Positions 15,875-26,140 are shown, numbered from the stretch's first letter. The stretch is DNA of 55,341 bases from Ferrimonas senticii DSM 18821 (GCF_000422665.1 NZ_AUGM01000001.1:1-55341); one strand, 5' to 3'. Numbers and translations are program-made. The notes: a model not told the origin generated them from the sequence alone.

Positions 15875-16083
15875 TGAGCAGCAGTTCCTTGTTACGTCAT
15901 TAAGTGCTGCCTAGGTGGTAACAGATCCCGCAGGAATGCGGCAGTCATCGATAAGAAAAATGCTAACCAGCGCACTTAATCAACGCCATTGAGGAAGTGG
16001 TGGCGAAAGATTGCGCATTGCGATTGTTACTTAACCTTGTTGGCGTAACTGAGTCGGAGGTAAATACGAAGGGTAAACGGGAC

Positions 16084-16113
16084 AAAAAAAGCGCAGCTAT
16101 TTTAGGCTGCGCT
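16084..16113 (-). terminator. Terminator of the acyl-CoA synthetase gene
   Basis: AGCGCAGC, an eight-base loop and GCTGCGCT form a stem; on the minus strand it is followed by a run of T (plus-strand A7 at 16084-16090). Confidence 0.8.
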
Positions 16114-16137
16114 GTGGCAACGATTAGCAGGGCAGAG

Positions 16138-17742
16138 TTATTGCGGGTACAACCGTCGCAGCTCTTTTTTGTCGACTTTGCCAACGCTGGTTTTGGCGAT
16201 GGCGTCCACCAATTTGACTTTCAGCAGCAGGGCTTCACGGGCCAAGATCCCTTTGCTAATAAACTCCTTGGCAAAGCTGACCAACTCTTTCTCGGTCACC
16301 GTGGCGTCTGCCTTAACGGCGATCAATGCCAGTGGCACTTCGCCCCATTTGCTGTGCGGCATGCCAATCACCGCCGCTTCTGACACCGCTGGGTGCTGAT
16401 GCAAAATGTCTTCGAGCTCCAGCGAGCTGACCCACTCACCGGAGATCTTAATCATGTCTTTAACTCGGTCGGTGATCTTAATAAAACCATCGCCATCGAT
16501 GGTGGCAACATCACCGGTATGCAGGTAACCCCCACGCCATAGCGCTTTCGAGTTCTTATTGTCTTTGTGATAGCTCGGGGTAAGCCACGGTGCTCGAACC
16601 ACAATTTCGCCACTCTGGCTGCCATCGTGAGGCAGTCGGTTCATCTGCTCATCAACAATATGGGCTTCGACTAACGCCACTTTTTTGCCGGTTTTGGCGC
16701 GGTATTCCGCTTGTTGGTCGAGATCCATATCGAGGTGCTCTTGGGTCAGTTGCACCAAAGAGAGAATTGGCCCGGTTTCACTCATGCCGTAGCCGGCAAA
16801 CACGTCGATGCCCCGCTCTAAGGCTGCTTTACATAGGGCTTTGGGCAGTGCGGCGCCGCCGATCACCACTTTCCAATGGCTAAAATCGACGGTTTGGGAT
16901 TTTGGAGAGCTAAGCAGCAGGTGCAAGATGGTCGGCACGCAGTGAGAGAAAGTGACCCCTTCCTGCTCAATCAGTCCCAGTAGGGTATCGGGCACATACT
17001 TGCCCGGATAGACCTGTTTTACCCCTAGCATGGTGGCCATGTACGGCAGACCCCAGGCGTGTACGTGGAACATCGGTGTGATTGGCATGTAGATGTCGCC
17101 TTGATGCAGACGACCTTGAACCGCGTTGGTGCCGATGGAGCTTAAGATCCCTAAGGTGTGCAGCACCAATTGCCGATGGGTAAAGAACACCCCTTTCGGT
17201 AAACCGGTGGTGCCAGTGGTGTAGAAAGTGGTGGCGATGGTGTTTTCGTCAAACTCAGGGAAGTTAAATTCGGCCGGTTGCTGCGCCAGCAGCTGCTCAT
17301 ATTGGCACTGGTCGTTGTCGCGCAGCACGATGTAATCGGTAACGGTGTCGATGCGGCCTTTGATCTGATCCAGAATCGGCAAAAACTCTTCATGGATCAG
17401 TACAATGTCATCTTCGGCGTGATCGATGGTGTAGAGGATCTGCTCCGGTGACAGACGGACGTTGATCATATGCAGTTTGGCGCCGAGCATCGGGATAGCG
17501 AAGTAACACTCCAGATAGCGATGGGAGTCGTAATCCATCACCGCTACGGTATCGCCTTTTTTAACCCCCATCTGGGTCAGCACATTCGCCAGTTGCTTAA
17601 CTCGGTCATGAAAGGTTTGGTAGCTGTGACGGCGGTGATTGCCGTAGACGATCTCCTGTTGTGGATTAAATGCCACCGGAGAAAACAGCAAGTTCTTGAT
17701 CAGCAGTTGGTAGTTAGACGGTTCGTTTACATACTGGGTCAT
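16138..17742 (-). CDS. AMP-binding acyl-CoA synthetase (fatty acid-CoA ligase)
   Basis: An acyl-adenylate-forming enzyme that activates a carboxylic acid, probably a medium- or long-chain fatty acid, with ATP and CoA. The P-loop-like motif [17 protein letters not shown] is present. So are GYGMSETGP (A5), [15 protein letters not shown] (A7), [15 protein letters not shown] (A8) and the C-terminal lysine in [13 protein letters not shown] (A10). I prefer the ATG at 17742, giving 534 residues starting [12 protein letters not shown]; an upstream TTG at 17790 adds 16 residues without a better ribosome-binding site. It resembles AlkK-type ligases. It is a single gene with no functional link to the hydrogenase locus. 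Confidence 0.88.
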   Translation of the reverse strand: MTQYVNEPSNYQLLIKNLLFSPVAFNPQQEIVYGNHRRHSYQTFHDRVKQLANVLTQMGVKKGDTVAVMDYDSHRYLECYFAIPMLGAKLHMINVRLSPEQILYTIDHAEDDIVLIHEEFLPILDQIKGRIDTVTDYIVLRDNDQCQYEQLLAQQPAEFNFPEFDENTIATTFYTTGTTGLPKGVFFTHRQLVLHTLGILSSIGTNAVQGRLHQGDIYMPITPMFHVHAWGLPYMATMLGVKQVYPGKYVPDTLLGLIEQEGVTFSHCVPTILHLLLSSPKSQTVDFSHWKVVIGGAALPKALCKAALERGIDVFAGYGMSETGPILSLVQLTQEHLDMDLDQQAEYRAKTGKKVALVEAHIVDEQMNRLPHDGSQSGEIVVRAPWLTPSYHKDNKNSKALWRGGYLHTGDVATIDGDGFIKITDRVKDMIKISGEWVSSLELEDILHQHPAVSEAAVIGMPHSKWGEVPLALIAVKADATVTEKELVSFAKEFISKGILAREALLLKVKLVDAIAKTSVGKVDKKELRRLYPQ

Positions 17743-17942
17743 GGTGATGGTCGCTATCGTTACGATGTTATCGGGCGTCAGCTCGTGCAATTGATGTTGC
17801 GCTGAGTCACGATAAAGTGAAGGATTCTGCCGATGGTCGCAATCAGCTTAGACCGCAACTGTTAACTTGATGGGGGTTTGTGCCGCTGGCATTGGCCAGT
17901 TACCCGGTAATATGGCTGTTAGTGGTTAGCAAAAAATCTGGC

Positions 17943-17970
17943 TTGCATCGTGCTAGAAAGGGCATATAAT
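17943..17970 (+). promoter_or_regulatory. Sigma70-type promoter of merC-like gene
   Basis: TTGCAT (17943-17948), 16 bases, then a perfect TATAAT (17965-17970). Transcription would start near 17977, so the Fur-like site just downstream overlaps the start point. Confidence 0.75.
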
Positions 17971-17984
17971 CCGTCTCCCATTAA

Positions 17985-17999
17985 TGAGAATACTTATCA
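17985..17999 (+). promoter_or_regulatory. Fur box
   Basis: TGAGAATACTTATCA matches the Fur 7-1-7 consensus TGATAATnATTATCA at 12 of 14 defined positions. It lies immediately downstream of the TATAAT, a position expected to block transcription when iron is plentiful. Confidence 0.7.
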
Positions 18000-18026
18000 C
18001 TCATCCTGCTGCTGGAGTTCGCTTTC

Positions 18027-18467
18027 GTGAAACAATTTGCTCAACAATTCCTCGATCGTTTTTCCATCGGCGCATCTTTAGTGTGTGCGGTGCACTGTGC
18101 GGCGATGCCAATTGTGTTGGCGTTGTATCCGGCATTGGCAGCGGTGTCTGAGCACGGCCACGGTCATCATGATCACAGCTTTCACCAGATGATGCTGTGG
18201 GTGGTGATCCCATCCAGTGTGATTGCGGCGTTTATGGGCTGCCGTCAGCATAAAGACAAACTGGTGTTGGGCGGCATTGCGGTTGGCTTGATCGGTTTGG
18301 TGATTTCGGCGTTTTTCGGCCATGACCTGTTTGGTCACGATGGTGAAAAAGTGGCGACCGTGATTGCTGGGGCGGTGTTGGCGGCATCCCACTGGCGTAA
18401 CTACCGCCTGTGCCGTAGCGTTAAGTGCAGCCACGACCATGGTCAACACGGCCATCATCACCACTAA
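18027..18467 (+). CDS. MerC-domain, His-rich membrane protein
   Basis: A 146-residue inner-membrane protein with four hydrophobic segments. CAVHCAAMP in the first helix is the cysteine pair typical of MerC-domain proteins. A His-rich loop (EHGHGHHDHSFH) follows, and the C-terminus is CSHDHGQHGHHHH. The start is GTG 18027 with GGAG upstream. MerC itself moves mercuric ions. However, chromosomal His-rich relatives without a mer operon are common in marine gammaproteobacteria, and the Fur box here argues for an iron-starvation role such as metal or haem handling. The substrate is not shown by the sequence. Confidence 0.8.
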   Translation: MKQFAQQFLDRFSIGASLVCAVHCAAMPIVLALYPALAAVSEHGHGHHDHSFHQMMLWVVIPSSVIAAFMGCRQHKDKLVLGGIAVGLIGLVISAFFGHDLFGHDGEKVATVIAGAVLAASHWRNYRLCRSVKCSHDHGQHGHHHH

Positions 18468-18487
18468 GCGTTTATCCAGCTAGCATG

Positions 18488-18520
18488 CCAAGCCCCAGCA
18501 ATTGTGTTGGGGCTTGGTCG
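18488..18520. terminator. Bidirectional terminator between merC-like gene and ppx
   Basis: CCAAGCCCCA and TGGGGCTTGG form a 10-bp stem with a 10-base loop, followed by TCGTTTTA on the plus strand. It lies between two convergent genes. Confidence 0.75.
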
Positions 18521-18522
18521 TT

Positions 18523-20004
18523 TTAGGGGCTCGCCAGCAATTCTAGCGCCCAATCGATGCTGGCAAGCCACTGTTGCTCCCGTTCAATATCGGCCATCAG
18601 CAGTGGCTCGTTAAGCGCTTCGTGACTCAGCGCCACGCTGGCTTGATTACGATGCCAACTGATGGTCGGCAACGGCAGTTTACGCCGACCTAAGTGCCAC
18701 ATCGCCGCCAGCCGCACAGCCACCAACATATGCTGCAGGCCGTCGCTGTCGGCCAACTGCAGCTCTGGGGTTTGACACTCATCTAAGCGTTTGCGGTGAT
18801 GGCGGCCAAGCCAACCAAGCAACTGTTGTTGCTCGACGGTAAAGCCTGGCAGATTGCTGTTGCTGAGGATGTAACCGCTGTGGCGGTGCATGCCGCGAAA
18901 GTTCATCGATAGACCGACCTCCAGTAGCCGACCTGCCCAGTTGACTAGCTGGGCTCGCTGGCGGTTGTGGTAGGGCGAACTGGCAAACAGCGCTTGCGCA
19001 CTGCTGCCCACCTGTTGGCCGTGGGCACTGTCAACGTGATGTAGGCGCTCCATCGCTGCCACGGTTTCGGCGCACACCGAATCGTGGTCTTGATCGCCGC
19101 TCATCTCGATGATCACCCCCTCGCGCAGGGCGGCAGCACAAAACTGCATCTGGTCTATCTGCAGCGTGCGAAAACAGGCCAACAGCACGACGAGTCCCGC
19201 CGGTAGCACTTTTTGCCGACTCTCCGGCAGATCGCTCAGCAGGGGGCTTTGGTTGCCGCCACTGTCGATCAACTGCTGTTTTAGTTGTTCTAACTGCGCC
19301 AGCGTTAACTGCTGTGGCTGGTTGGGATCGGCACACAGTTGGCAAATGGCTTTGATGGTGCCAGAACAGCCAATCGCCTGATCCCAACCTTGGCGCAAGT
19401 AACGCTCTAACAACGGTTCCAGTTGCTGCGCTGCCGCGGTGATCGCCTTGTCAAAGCGTTTGCCACTGAACTTGCCGTCCGCGAAGAACTGGTCGTGATA
19501 GCTGACGCAGCCCATATCCAGCGAGGTCAGCAGTTTGGCGCTGCGGCCTTGGCCAATGATCAATTCGGTGCTGCCGCCACCGATGTCGATCACCAGCGAA
19601 CCGCCTTCCAGCTCCATCTGTTGCGCTACGCCGGTGAAGATCAAGCGTGCCTCTTCGCTGCCGGCGATCACCTCGACCTCGGTGCCGAGAATTTTACGGG
19701 CGGGGTTAACGAATTTGTGGCGGTTGGGGGCGCGCCGTAGGGCGTAGGTGGCAACCACCCGCACTTGGTTGATGTTGCTGGTCTCAAGGTGCTGGGCAAA
19801 TTGAGTTAAACACTCTAGCCCGCGAGCCATGGCGGCCTCAGCCAGATTACCTTTGGCATCCATTGCCTCGGCCAGTTGCACCCGCTGTTTTACGCGGTGC
19901 AGCATCTGTACCCGATTTTCCAACACCCGCGCAATGGCTAGATGAAAACTGTTGGAACCCAGATCGATGGCGGCGATAACATCGCCCACTTGCGCTTGCG
20001 TCAT
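18523..20004 (-). CDS. ppx: Exopolyphosphatase (Ppx/GppA family)
   Basis: A 493-residue enzyme that removes terminal phosphates from polyphosphate (or pppGpp). The ASKHA phosphatase fold shows AAIDLGSNSFHLAIAR at the N-terminus, ATYALRRAPN, VEVIAGSEEARLIFTGV, DIGGGSTELIIG and GCSGTIKAI. The C-terminal HD-like half has HRHSGYILSNSNLPGF. It overlaps the end of ppk by four bases (ATGA), the standard ppk-ppx operon, which supports exopolyphosphatase over GppA. Confidence 0.92.
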   Translation of the reverse strand: MTQAQVGDVIAAIDLGSNSFHLAIARVLENRVQMLHRVKQRVQLAEAMDAKGNLAEAAMARGLECLTQFAQHLETSNINQVRVVATYALRRAPNRHKFVNPARKILGTEVEVIAGSEEARLIFTGVAQQMELEGGSLVIDIGGGSTELIIGQGRSAKLLTSLDMGCVSYHDQFFADGKFSGKRFDKAITAAAQQLEPLLERYLRQGWDQAIGCSGTIKAICQLCADPNQPQQLTLAQLEQLKQQLIDSGGNQSPLLSDLPESRQKVLPAGLVVLLACFRTLQIDQMQFCAAALREGVIIEMSGDQDHDSVCAETVAAMERLHHVDSAHGQQVGSSAQALFASSPYHNRQRAQLVNWAGRLLEVGLSMNFRGMHRHSGYILSNSNLPGFTVEQQQLLGWLGRHHRKRLDECQTPELQLADSDGLQHMLVAVRLAAMWHLGRRKLPLPTISWHRNQASVALSHEALNEPLLMADIEREQQWLASIDWALELLASP

Positions 20005-22082
20005 AGCGTACTGTTGTCCTTAAGCTGCGCTTCTTGCGCCACTAAGTAATCGTAGGTGGCAATCTGACTGCGGCGTTTCTTGCGATTGCCGCGGCTGACA
20101 TAAGGATTAGTTTGGTGGCGATCGATCCGCCGCGCTTTTTGGGTATCTTGCAGTTGGATCTGCAGCAGATCCAAAATTTGCTGTTTTAATCGCGGGCAAT
20201 AGATCGGGCAGCCAACTTCGACCCGCTGATCGATATTGCGGGTCATCCAGTCGGCGCTGCTGATAAACACCTTGGGATCGCCATCGTTGTGAAACACCAT
20301 GATTCGCGGGTGTTCCAGAAAGCGGTCGACGATCGAGATCGCTTCGATGTTGTCAGAGCTTTCCGGCAAGTCGGTCACCAGCGAACACATACCGCGCACG
20401 ATTAAGCGCACCTTAACGCCGTTACGCGACGCATCGTACAGCCGCTTGATCAGGCCAGAATCAACCAAGTTATTTACCTTCAAGATGATCTGCGCCGATT
20501 TGCCCGCCAGTTGGTTTTGGATTTCGCGATCGATCATCCGGTACAGTTTGCGGCGGGCATCCAGCGGCGATAGCAGCAGATGGTTGAGCTTAATCCGGCG
20601 GTAGGGATGCTCGATAAAGTCAAACACCTGGGCAACTTCGTCGGTGATCTGTGGATCTTTGCTGAACAGTGCCAAGTCGGTGTAGATCTTGGCGGTCTTC
20701 TCGTTAAAGTTGCCGGTGCCAACGTGGGCATAATTGACCATCTCGCCCTGTTCGATACGGCTGATCAAAGCCAGCTTGCAATGCACCTTCAGCGAAGGAA
20801 TGCCAAAGCTAACTCTAACTCCTGCGTCGGTTAGCAGCTTGGCCCATTCGATGTTGGCCTCTTCATCAAAGCGGGCGGCTAACTCCACCACCACCGTGAC
20901 CTCTTTGCCGTTTTTTACTGCTTCAATCAAGGTGGCCAGTACCTGCGAACGTTTGGCGACGCGGTAGATATTCAATTTAATGGCTCGTACCTGCGGGTCA
21001 TAGGCGGCTTGGCGCAGCCATTCAACCAGATGCGAGAAACGGTGATAGGGGTAATGCAGCAAAATATCGTTGGCGCTGATCGCCTCAAAGGCGGTGGCGT
21101 AGTTGCTGAATTGGGCGCTGCTGATCCCCGCCAGTTTCTTGTGTTCAAGGTATTTGCGGCCGGGGTTGGGAAAGGCGATAAAGTCGCGAAAATTATGATA
21201 ACGGCCGCCGGCGCTAACGCTGTCATAGCTGCTGGCACCAAGGCAACCAACCAGCATATCGACCATGGTTTGTGGCATCTCGCGGTCGTACACCAGTCGA
21301 ACCGGTTCGGCGGTGAGTCGCTGTTTTAACCCCTCTGACATCTTTTCTAGCAAGCTGGAGTCGATTTCGTTGGAGAGATCGTATTCGGCGTCGCGAGTCA
21401 GCTTCATTGAGTAACAGCGCACGCTGTCGAACTGGAAGATCCCAGCAAACAGATCGTGGACGCAGTGACGAATGATGTTATCCAGTAAGATCAGCGTTGT
21501 GCGACCGCGACTGGCGTCGCTGGGCAGGGTGACGAAGCGCGGTACTTTATCTGACGGCACAGGGATAAAGGCGTATTGCAGGCTATCGCCGTGGCGCAGT
21601 TCTGCCACCAGGTAGGTCAGGCCATCTTCCAGTTGGTGTTCGATGGCCGATTTAGGCCCCAGCAGGATCGGGATGATATGGCGGCGGATCTTCTCGCGAA
21701 AATAGCGGTTGAGCCATTGCTGGTGTGATTCGGACAGTTGGTTCTCGCTCACCAGAAAAATATTACGCCGCGCTAAGTCGACGATCAGCCGCTGGTAGAT
21801 CTCATCAAACTGTTGTTGCAGTTCGTTGACGCGACGATTGATGTCGGTCATCAAAGTACGGGTTTTCTCGCCACCGCCGCGAGCTTCCTCGATGATCAGG
21901 CGGCGCCTAAGACCGGCGACTCGGACTCGAAAAAACTCATCTTGGTTGTTGGAGAAGATCCCCAGAAACCGCACTCGTTCAATCAATGGCGTTTGCTCGT
22001 CGGCGGCTTCTTGCAGCACTCGAGCATTAAAGCTAAGCCAGCTGAGCTCTTTTTCGATATGTTGGGCGGATGGCAAAACCAC
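20001..22082 (-). CDS. ppk: Polyphosphate kinase
   Basis: Makes polyphosphate from ATP. The N-terminal IEKELSWLSFNARVLQEAAD, the central INIYRVAKRSQVLATLIEA, VVVELAARFDEEANI, the autophosphorylated His region (YAHVGTGNFNEKTAKIYTD) and RGMCSLVTDLPESSDNI are all Ppk1 signatures. I chose GTG 22082 because GAGG lies just upstream, giving 693 residues, close to E. coli Ppk; a TTG at 22124 would add 14 residues. It is transcribed away from the Pho-regulated pst operon, and the intergenic region may serve both. Confidence 0.95.
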   Translation of the reverse strand: MVLPSAQHIEKELSWLSFNARVLQEAADEQTPLIERVRFLGIFSNNQDEFFRVRVAGLRRRLIIEEARGGGEKTRTLMTDINRRVNELQQQFDEIYQRLIVDLARRNIFLVSENQLSESHQQWLNRYFREKIRRHIIPILLGPKSAIEHQLEDGLTYLVAELRHGDSLQYAFIPVPSDKVPRFVTLPSDASRGRTTLILLDNIIRHCVHDLFAGIFQFDSVRCYSMKLTRDAEYDLSNEIDSSLLEKMSEGLKQRLTAEPVRLVYDREMPQTMVDMLVGCLGASSYDSVSAGGRYHNFRDFIAFPNPGRKYLEHKKLAGISSAQFSNYATAFEAISANDILLHYPYHRFSHLVEWLRQAAYDPQVRAIKLNIYRVAKRSQVLATLIEAVKNGKEVTVVVELAARFDEEANIEWAKLLTDAGVRVSFGIPSLKVHCKLALISRIEQGEMVNYAHVGTGNFNEKTAKIYTDLALFSKDPQITDEVAQVFDFIEHPYRRIKLNHLLLSPLDARRKLYRMIDREIQNQLAGKSAQIILKVNNLVDSGLIKRLYDASRNGVKVRLIVRGMCSLVTDLPESSDNIEAISIVDRFLEHPRIMVFHNDGDPKVFISSADWMTRNIDQRVEVGCPIYCPRLKQQILDLLQIQLQDTQKARRIDRHQTNPYVSRGNRKKRRSQIATYDYLVAQEAQLKDNSTL

Positions 22083-22241
22083 GGGAACCTCGATTGTCGA
22101 TATTAACGGCGTTAGCTTGCGCAAAAGCGATGGCAGGCAAATGACAACTTGCGCAATAAAACAGCAAAGCCGCCAAGTTGCAGTGAATCATCCTAAGTGA
22201 TTGATTACCATGCGTGCCATCAAGCCTAGCTTGTAATTTTA

Positions 22242-22259
22242 CTGTCATATAAACGACAT
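22242..22259 (+). promoter_or_regulatory. Pho box upstream of pst operon
   Basis: CTGTCATATAAACGACAT matches the PhoB consensus CTGTCATAWAWCTGTCAY at 15 of 18 positions, with the first half perfect. It lies 27 bases before pstC, where PhoB would replace a -35 element, and it could also influence the divergent ppk. Confidence 0.7.
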
Positions 22260-22285
22260 ATAGTGGCATCCATTTTTATTTTGAG

Positions 22286-24496
22286 ATGAGTAGCAGCGTG
22301 AACTCCGATCTGATGCGTAGCAGTCGTAAGCGGTTAGCCAAAGACCGCATCGCGCGTATCGCTATCTCTGCCGGTGGTTCACTGGTGCTGGTGGCTCTGT
22401 TACTGATCTTCTTCTACCTGCTGACGGTGGTGGCCCCACTGTTTAGCCGCGCCAGTATTACTCCAACCCTGTCTAGCCCGTACCTTTCTTTGGCGCCAAC
22501 GGTGCATCTGGGGATGGATGAATCGAACCAATACGGTTATCGCGTTAGCGCCGATGGCGTGGTCGAGTTTTATCACCTAAGCGGTGCCCACCAAACCCGC
22601 CTTGTCAGCCGTGCTGATGCCAAAATCAGCGCTTTTGCCGCCAGTAATCCGCAACAAAGTTGGCTGGGATTTGGCTTTAGTGATGGCTATCTGCAACTGC
22701 TGCGACCGGAGTTTATCGTCGACTACAGCGATGGCGTGCGCACCATTGCTCCGCGCTTGACGCCGCAGCTTGATGGCAGCCAAATGCAACTGGATAAGCA
22801 GCGTCAGCCGATCACTCAGTTGGCGCTGGAAGTTAACGACCAACAGATCACGGTGGTCTGGCAAGACAGTGCCCTTGGTTGGCACTTAACCCGCTACTAC
22901 GCCGATGTCGATTTTATTGCCGAAACTCGCCAGTGGCAGCGCGTCGATCGGGCGTTACCGCAGTTGCCACCGCAGCTAGACAAGGTGTTATTGACACCGG
23001 ATCAGCGGCAGATGTTTGTGCTAGCCAGTGGCCGCGTCAGCGTCTGGCAGATGGCCGACATTGACAACGTTGCACGATTGCAGATCCTCACAACCAACCA
23101 AGCAACTGCCGATATTCAGCTGTTGCCTGGCGGCAGTTCATTGCTGCTGCAAAGCGCCTCTGCACAACTCAGCCAATGGTTTGCGGTGCGCAGTGACCAT
23201 GGCCGCCTGTACCAGCAAATTCGTCAGTTTGAGTTGCCGTTCGCGGCAACGGCGATCGCCACCGAATATTTCCGCAAAACCGTGGCGGTGGCAGATAACG
23301 CTGGGGCACTGCAGTTGCTGTACACCACGTCCGAGCGGCAACTGTTGACAGAGCAGTTCAATACCCCAATCAACGCCATGGCATTTTCGCCGGCGGGTAC
23401 TGGGCTGATGCTCGATCAGGGGCAAACCATCAACCTATTTGCAGTGGATAACCCCCACCCAGAGATTTCGTTCAGCGCCTTGTGGGACAAGGTCTGGTAT
23501 GAAGGTTACCCAGAACCGGCGTACGTGTGGCAGTCGACCTCGGGTTCGGAAGACTTTGAAGCCAAATTAAGCTTGATGCCACTGCTGTTTGGCACCATTA
23601 AAGCGGCGCTGTACGCGATGCTGTTTGCGGTACCGATTGCGATTTCAGGGGCGATCTACACCGCCTATTTCATGACCGCCAAAGTGCGCGGGGTGGTTAA
23701 ACCCACCATCGAAATCATGGAAGCGCTGCCGACGGTGATTTTGGGCTTTTTAGCCGGGCTGTGGTTAGCCCCGATAGTGGAGACTCACCTCGCTGGGGTG
23801 TTGCTACTGCTGTTGCTGATGCCGATCACCATCTTGCTGGTGGCGCTGGGGTGGCGCCGTTTGCCAGAACGTATTCAACAGCTGCCGCTGCTTAACTACC
23901 GCGAACTGCTGCTACTGCCATTGCTGCTGCTGGTTGGCTGGGGCTGTTTGGCGATAAGCCCTGTGATTGAGCAGACACTGTTGGGCGGCGATGGTCGCGC
24001 TTTTGTTACCAATCAATTGGGCATCGATTTTGACCAGCGCAACGCCTTGGTGGTGGGGCTGGCGATGGGCTTTGCGGTGGTACCAACGATCTTTTCGATT
24101 GCCGAAGATGCGATCTATTCGGTGCCACGGCATCTGGTTAACGGTTCCTTGGCACTGGGGGCGACCCAGTGGCAGACCTTAACGCGGGTGGTGCTGTTAA
24201 CCGCCAGCCCTGGGATCTTCTCCGCCACCATGATGGGCTTTGGCCGTGCAGTCGGCGAAACCATGATTGTGCTGATGGCTACCGGCAACACCGCCATCAT
24301 GAAGTGGAACCTGTTTGAAGGGATGCGCACCTTGGCCGCCAACATTGCCATCGAGATGCCAGAATCGGCGCTGGGCAGCAGCCACTATCGACTGCTGTTC
24401 TTAACCGCTTTGGTGCTGTTTGTGTTCACCTTTGTGATTAACACCATCGCCGAACTGGTACGTCAGCGACTGCGTGACAAGTACGCCAATCTGTAG
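22286..24496 (+). CDS. pstC: Phosphate ABC transporter permease, long PstC type
   Basis: A 736-residue permease, more than twice the length of E. coli PstC. After an N-terminal membrane helix (ISAGGSLVLVALLLIFFYLL), residues about 50-410 form a large periplasmic domain of repeat-like strands, possibly a beta-propeller. The C-terminal part carries the permease: FGTIKAALYAMLFAVPIAISG, IEIMEALPTVILGFLAGLW and the EAA-like loop NGSLALGATQWQTLTRVV. This long form is usual in Vibrio, Shewanella and Pseudomonas relatives. No pstS lies in the operon. The ATG at 22286 has only a weak ribosome-binding site. Confidence 0.92.
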   Translation: MSSSVNSDLMRSSRKRLAKDRIARIAISAGGSLVLVALLLIFFYLLTVVAPLFSRASITPTLSSPYLSLAPTVHLGMDESNQYGYRVSADGVVEFYHLSGAHQTRLVSRADAKISAFAASNPQQSWLGFGFSDGYLQLLRPEFIVDYSDGVRTIAPRLTPQLDGSQMQLDKQRQPITQLALEVNDQQITVVWQDSALGWHLTRYYADVDFIAETRQWQRVDRALPQLPPQLDKVLLTPDQRQMFVLASGRVSVWQMADIDNVARLQILTTNQATADIQLLPGGSSLLLQSASAQLSQWFAVRSDHGRLYQQIRQFELPFAATAIATEYFRKTVAVADNAGALQLLYTTSERQLLTEQFNTPINAMAFSPAGTGLMLDQGQTINLFAVDNPHPEISFSALWDKVWYEGYPEPAYVWQSTSGSEDFEAKLSLMPLLFGTIKAALYAMLFAVPIAISGAIYTAYFMTAKVRGVVKPTIEIMEALPTVILGFLAGLWLAPIVETHLAGVLLLLLLMPITILLVALGWRRLPERIQQLPLLNYRELLLLPLLLLVGWGCLAISPVIEQTLLGGDGRAFVTNQLGIDFDQRNALVVGLAMGFAVVPTIFSIAEDAIYSVPRHLVNGSLALGATQWQTLTRVVLLTASPGIFSATMMGFGRAVGETMIVLMATGNTAIMKWNLFEGMRTLAANIAIEMPESALGSSHYRLLFLTALVLFVFTFVINTIAELVRQRLRDKYANL

Positions 24497-24505
24497 GGGC
24501 AGGGC

Positions 24506-26140
24506 ATGAGAAGTTGGATTAAATCAGGCAGCCCTTGGGTGTGGTTAACCAGCGGCGGAGTCAGCTTAGCGCTGCTGGCGGTGCTGGGTTTGCTGTGTCT
24601 AATTGGCTGGCGGGGCCTTAGCTACTTTTGGCCAGCGCCGGTGTATCAGTGGCAACTGCAAGACGATAACGGTGCCATCAGCACCCTGATTGGTGAGCGC
24701 TACGATCGCGAGCAAGTGCCATTGGAAACGGTGACCGAAGCGGGCATTAACTTCGCGGTGGATGGCGATGTTGTCGAACGTTTCTTGGTGAAAACTGGCA
24801 ACCGCGAATACGTGCCACTGGATTTTCGTTGGGTGTGGCAGCCGCAGGTGCTATCGGAGGCCGCACCGACCTCATTGGCGGTGATAGAACGGCGTCAAAA
24901 CGGCAACTTCTATGGCGAAATTGTCCAGTTGCAATACAACGGCAGTCGCTATCAGGATGATTTTATCGGCCAGTGGCTACCGAAAGCGGTTGCTTATGCC
25001 AATGAACTGGTTGGTAAAGCCGAAGCGATGCAGCGCCATGAGATCGGCAGCCTCAATTACCAGTTGGAGCAACTGCGACTGGCGCGCTTAGGCGAGCCGG
25101 ACAGCGAACAGCAGCGCCAACTGGAACGGCAATTTAAAGCCCTTGAGCAGCAGTACCAACAGCAAGAAAGCAAGCTGTTTAAGCTGCGTAGCCAAGCCAG
25201 TCGTGACCATCTGTTGGTACGCGACATGCGCGGCGAGTTAGTACGAATTAACTTGGCCGATGTAGTGCAAATTCACTTCCCCAATGCCATGAGTTTTACT
25301 GACAAGCTTAAGCATTGGGGCGGCAACGTGGTTGAGTTTGTCAGCGCTGAACCGCGCGAAGCCAATACCGAGGGCGGGGTGTTCCCGGCGATCTTTGGCA
25401 CCGTGTTTATGGTGTTGTTGATGGCGGTGGTAGTGATGCCCTTTGGGGTGTTGGCGGCGGTGTACCTGCATGAATATGCCGGTAAGGGATGGCTTACTCG
25501 CTTTATTCGTATCGCGGTGATCAACCTTGCTGGGGTGCCGTCGATTGTTTATGGGGTGTTTGGCCTTGGCTTCTTTGTCTATGTGCTTGGTGGCAGCATC
25601 GACAGTTTGTTTTATTCTGAAGCGCTGCCCAATCCAACCTTTGGTACCCCTGGGGTGTTGTGGTCGGCGCTGACGCTGGCGATTTTGACCTTGCCGGTGG
25701 TGATTGTCTCCACCGAAGAGGGGTTAGCGCGCATTCCCAATTCGGTACGCCATGGCAGCCTAGCGCTCGGCGCCACCAAAGCGGAAACCTTGTGGCGTTT
25801 GGTGCTACCGATGGCCAGTCCAGCAATCATGACCGGCCTGATTTTGGCGGTTGCGCGCGCTGCAGGCGAGGTGGCACCGCTGATGTTGGTGGGGGTGGTT
25901 AAGTTGGCACCGCAACTGCCGGTGGATGGTAACTTTCCCTTCATCCACCTAGAGCGCAAGTTTATGCACCTTGGTTTTCACATCTATGACGTTGGCTTTC
26001 AAAGCCCCAATGTCGAAGCGGCGCGACCGTTGGTGTACGCCACCTCGATGTTGTTGGTGACGGTGATTGTCGGCCTTAATATGACCGCCATCGGCGTACG
26101 TAATCATCTGCGTCGTCGTTATCGTCACCTCGACAGTTAA
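24506..26140 (+). CDS. pstA: Phosphate ABC transporter permease, long PstA type
   Basis: A 544-residue inner-membrane permease partner of PstC. It too carries an extra periplasmic insertion between the first helix and the core. That insertion contains a predicted coiled coil, rich in Gln, Leu and Glu (about residues 175-235). The core shows GGVFPAIFGTVFMVLLMAVVV, NLAGVPSIVYGVFGLGFFV and the EAA-like loop HGSLALGATKAETLWRLVLP. It begins nine bases after pstC. The matching long insertions in PstC and PstA suggest that they form a joint periplasmic structure. Confidence 0.92.
   Translation: MRSWIKSGSPWVWLTSGGVSLALLAVLGLLCLIGWRGLSYFWPAPVYQWQLQDDNGAISTLIGERYDREQVPLETVTEAGINFAVDGDVVERFLVKTGNREYVPLDFRWVWQPQVLSEAAPTSLAVIERRQNGNFYGEIVQLQYNGSRYQDDFIGQWLPKAVAYANELVGKAEAMQRHEIGSLNYQLEQLRLARLGEPDSEQQRQLERQFKALEQQYQQQESKLFKLRSQASRDHLLVRDMRGELVRINLADVVQIHFPNAMSFTDKLKHWGGNVVEFVSAEPREANTEGGVFPAIFGTVFMVLLMAVVVMPFGVLAAVYLHEYAGKGWLTRFIRIAVINLAGVPSIVYGVFGLGFFVYVLGGSIDSLFYSEALPNPTFGTPGVLWSALTLAILTLPVVIVSTEEGLARIPNSVRHGSLALGATKAETLWRLVLPMASPAIMTGLILAVARAAGEVAPLMLVGVVKLAPQLPVDGNFPFIHLERKFMHLGFHIYDVGFQSPNVEAARPLVYATSMLLVTVIVGLNMTAIGVRNHLRRRYRHLDS

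Noticed and set aside
15997-16383. 128-residue plus-strand open frame across the hypC-acyl-CoA synthetase gap
   Set aside because: It runs antisense into the acyl-CoA synthetase gene and through its terminator; no family features.
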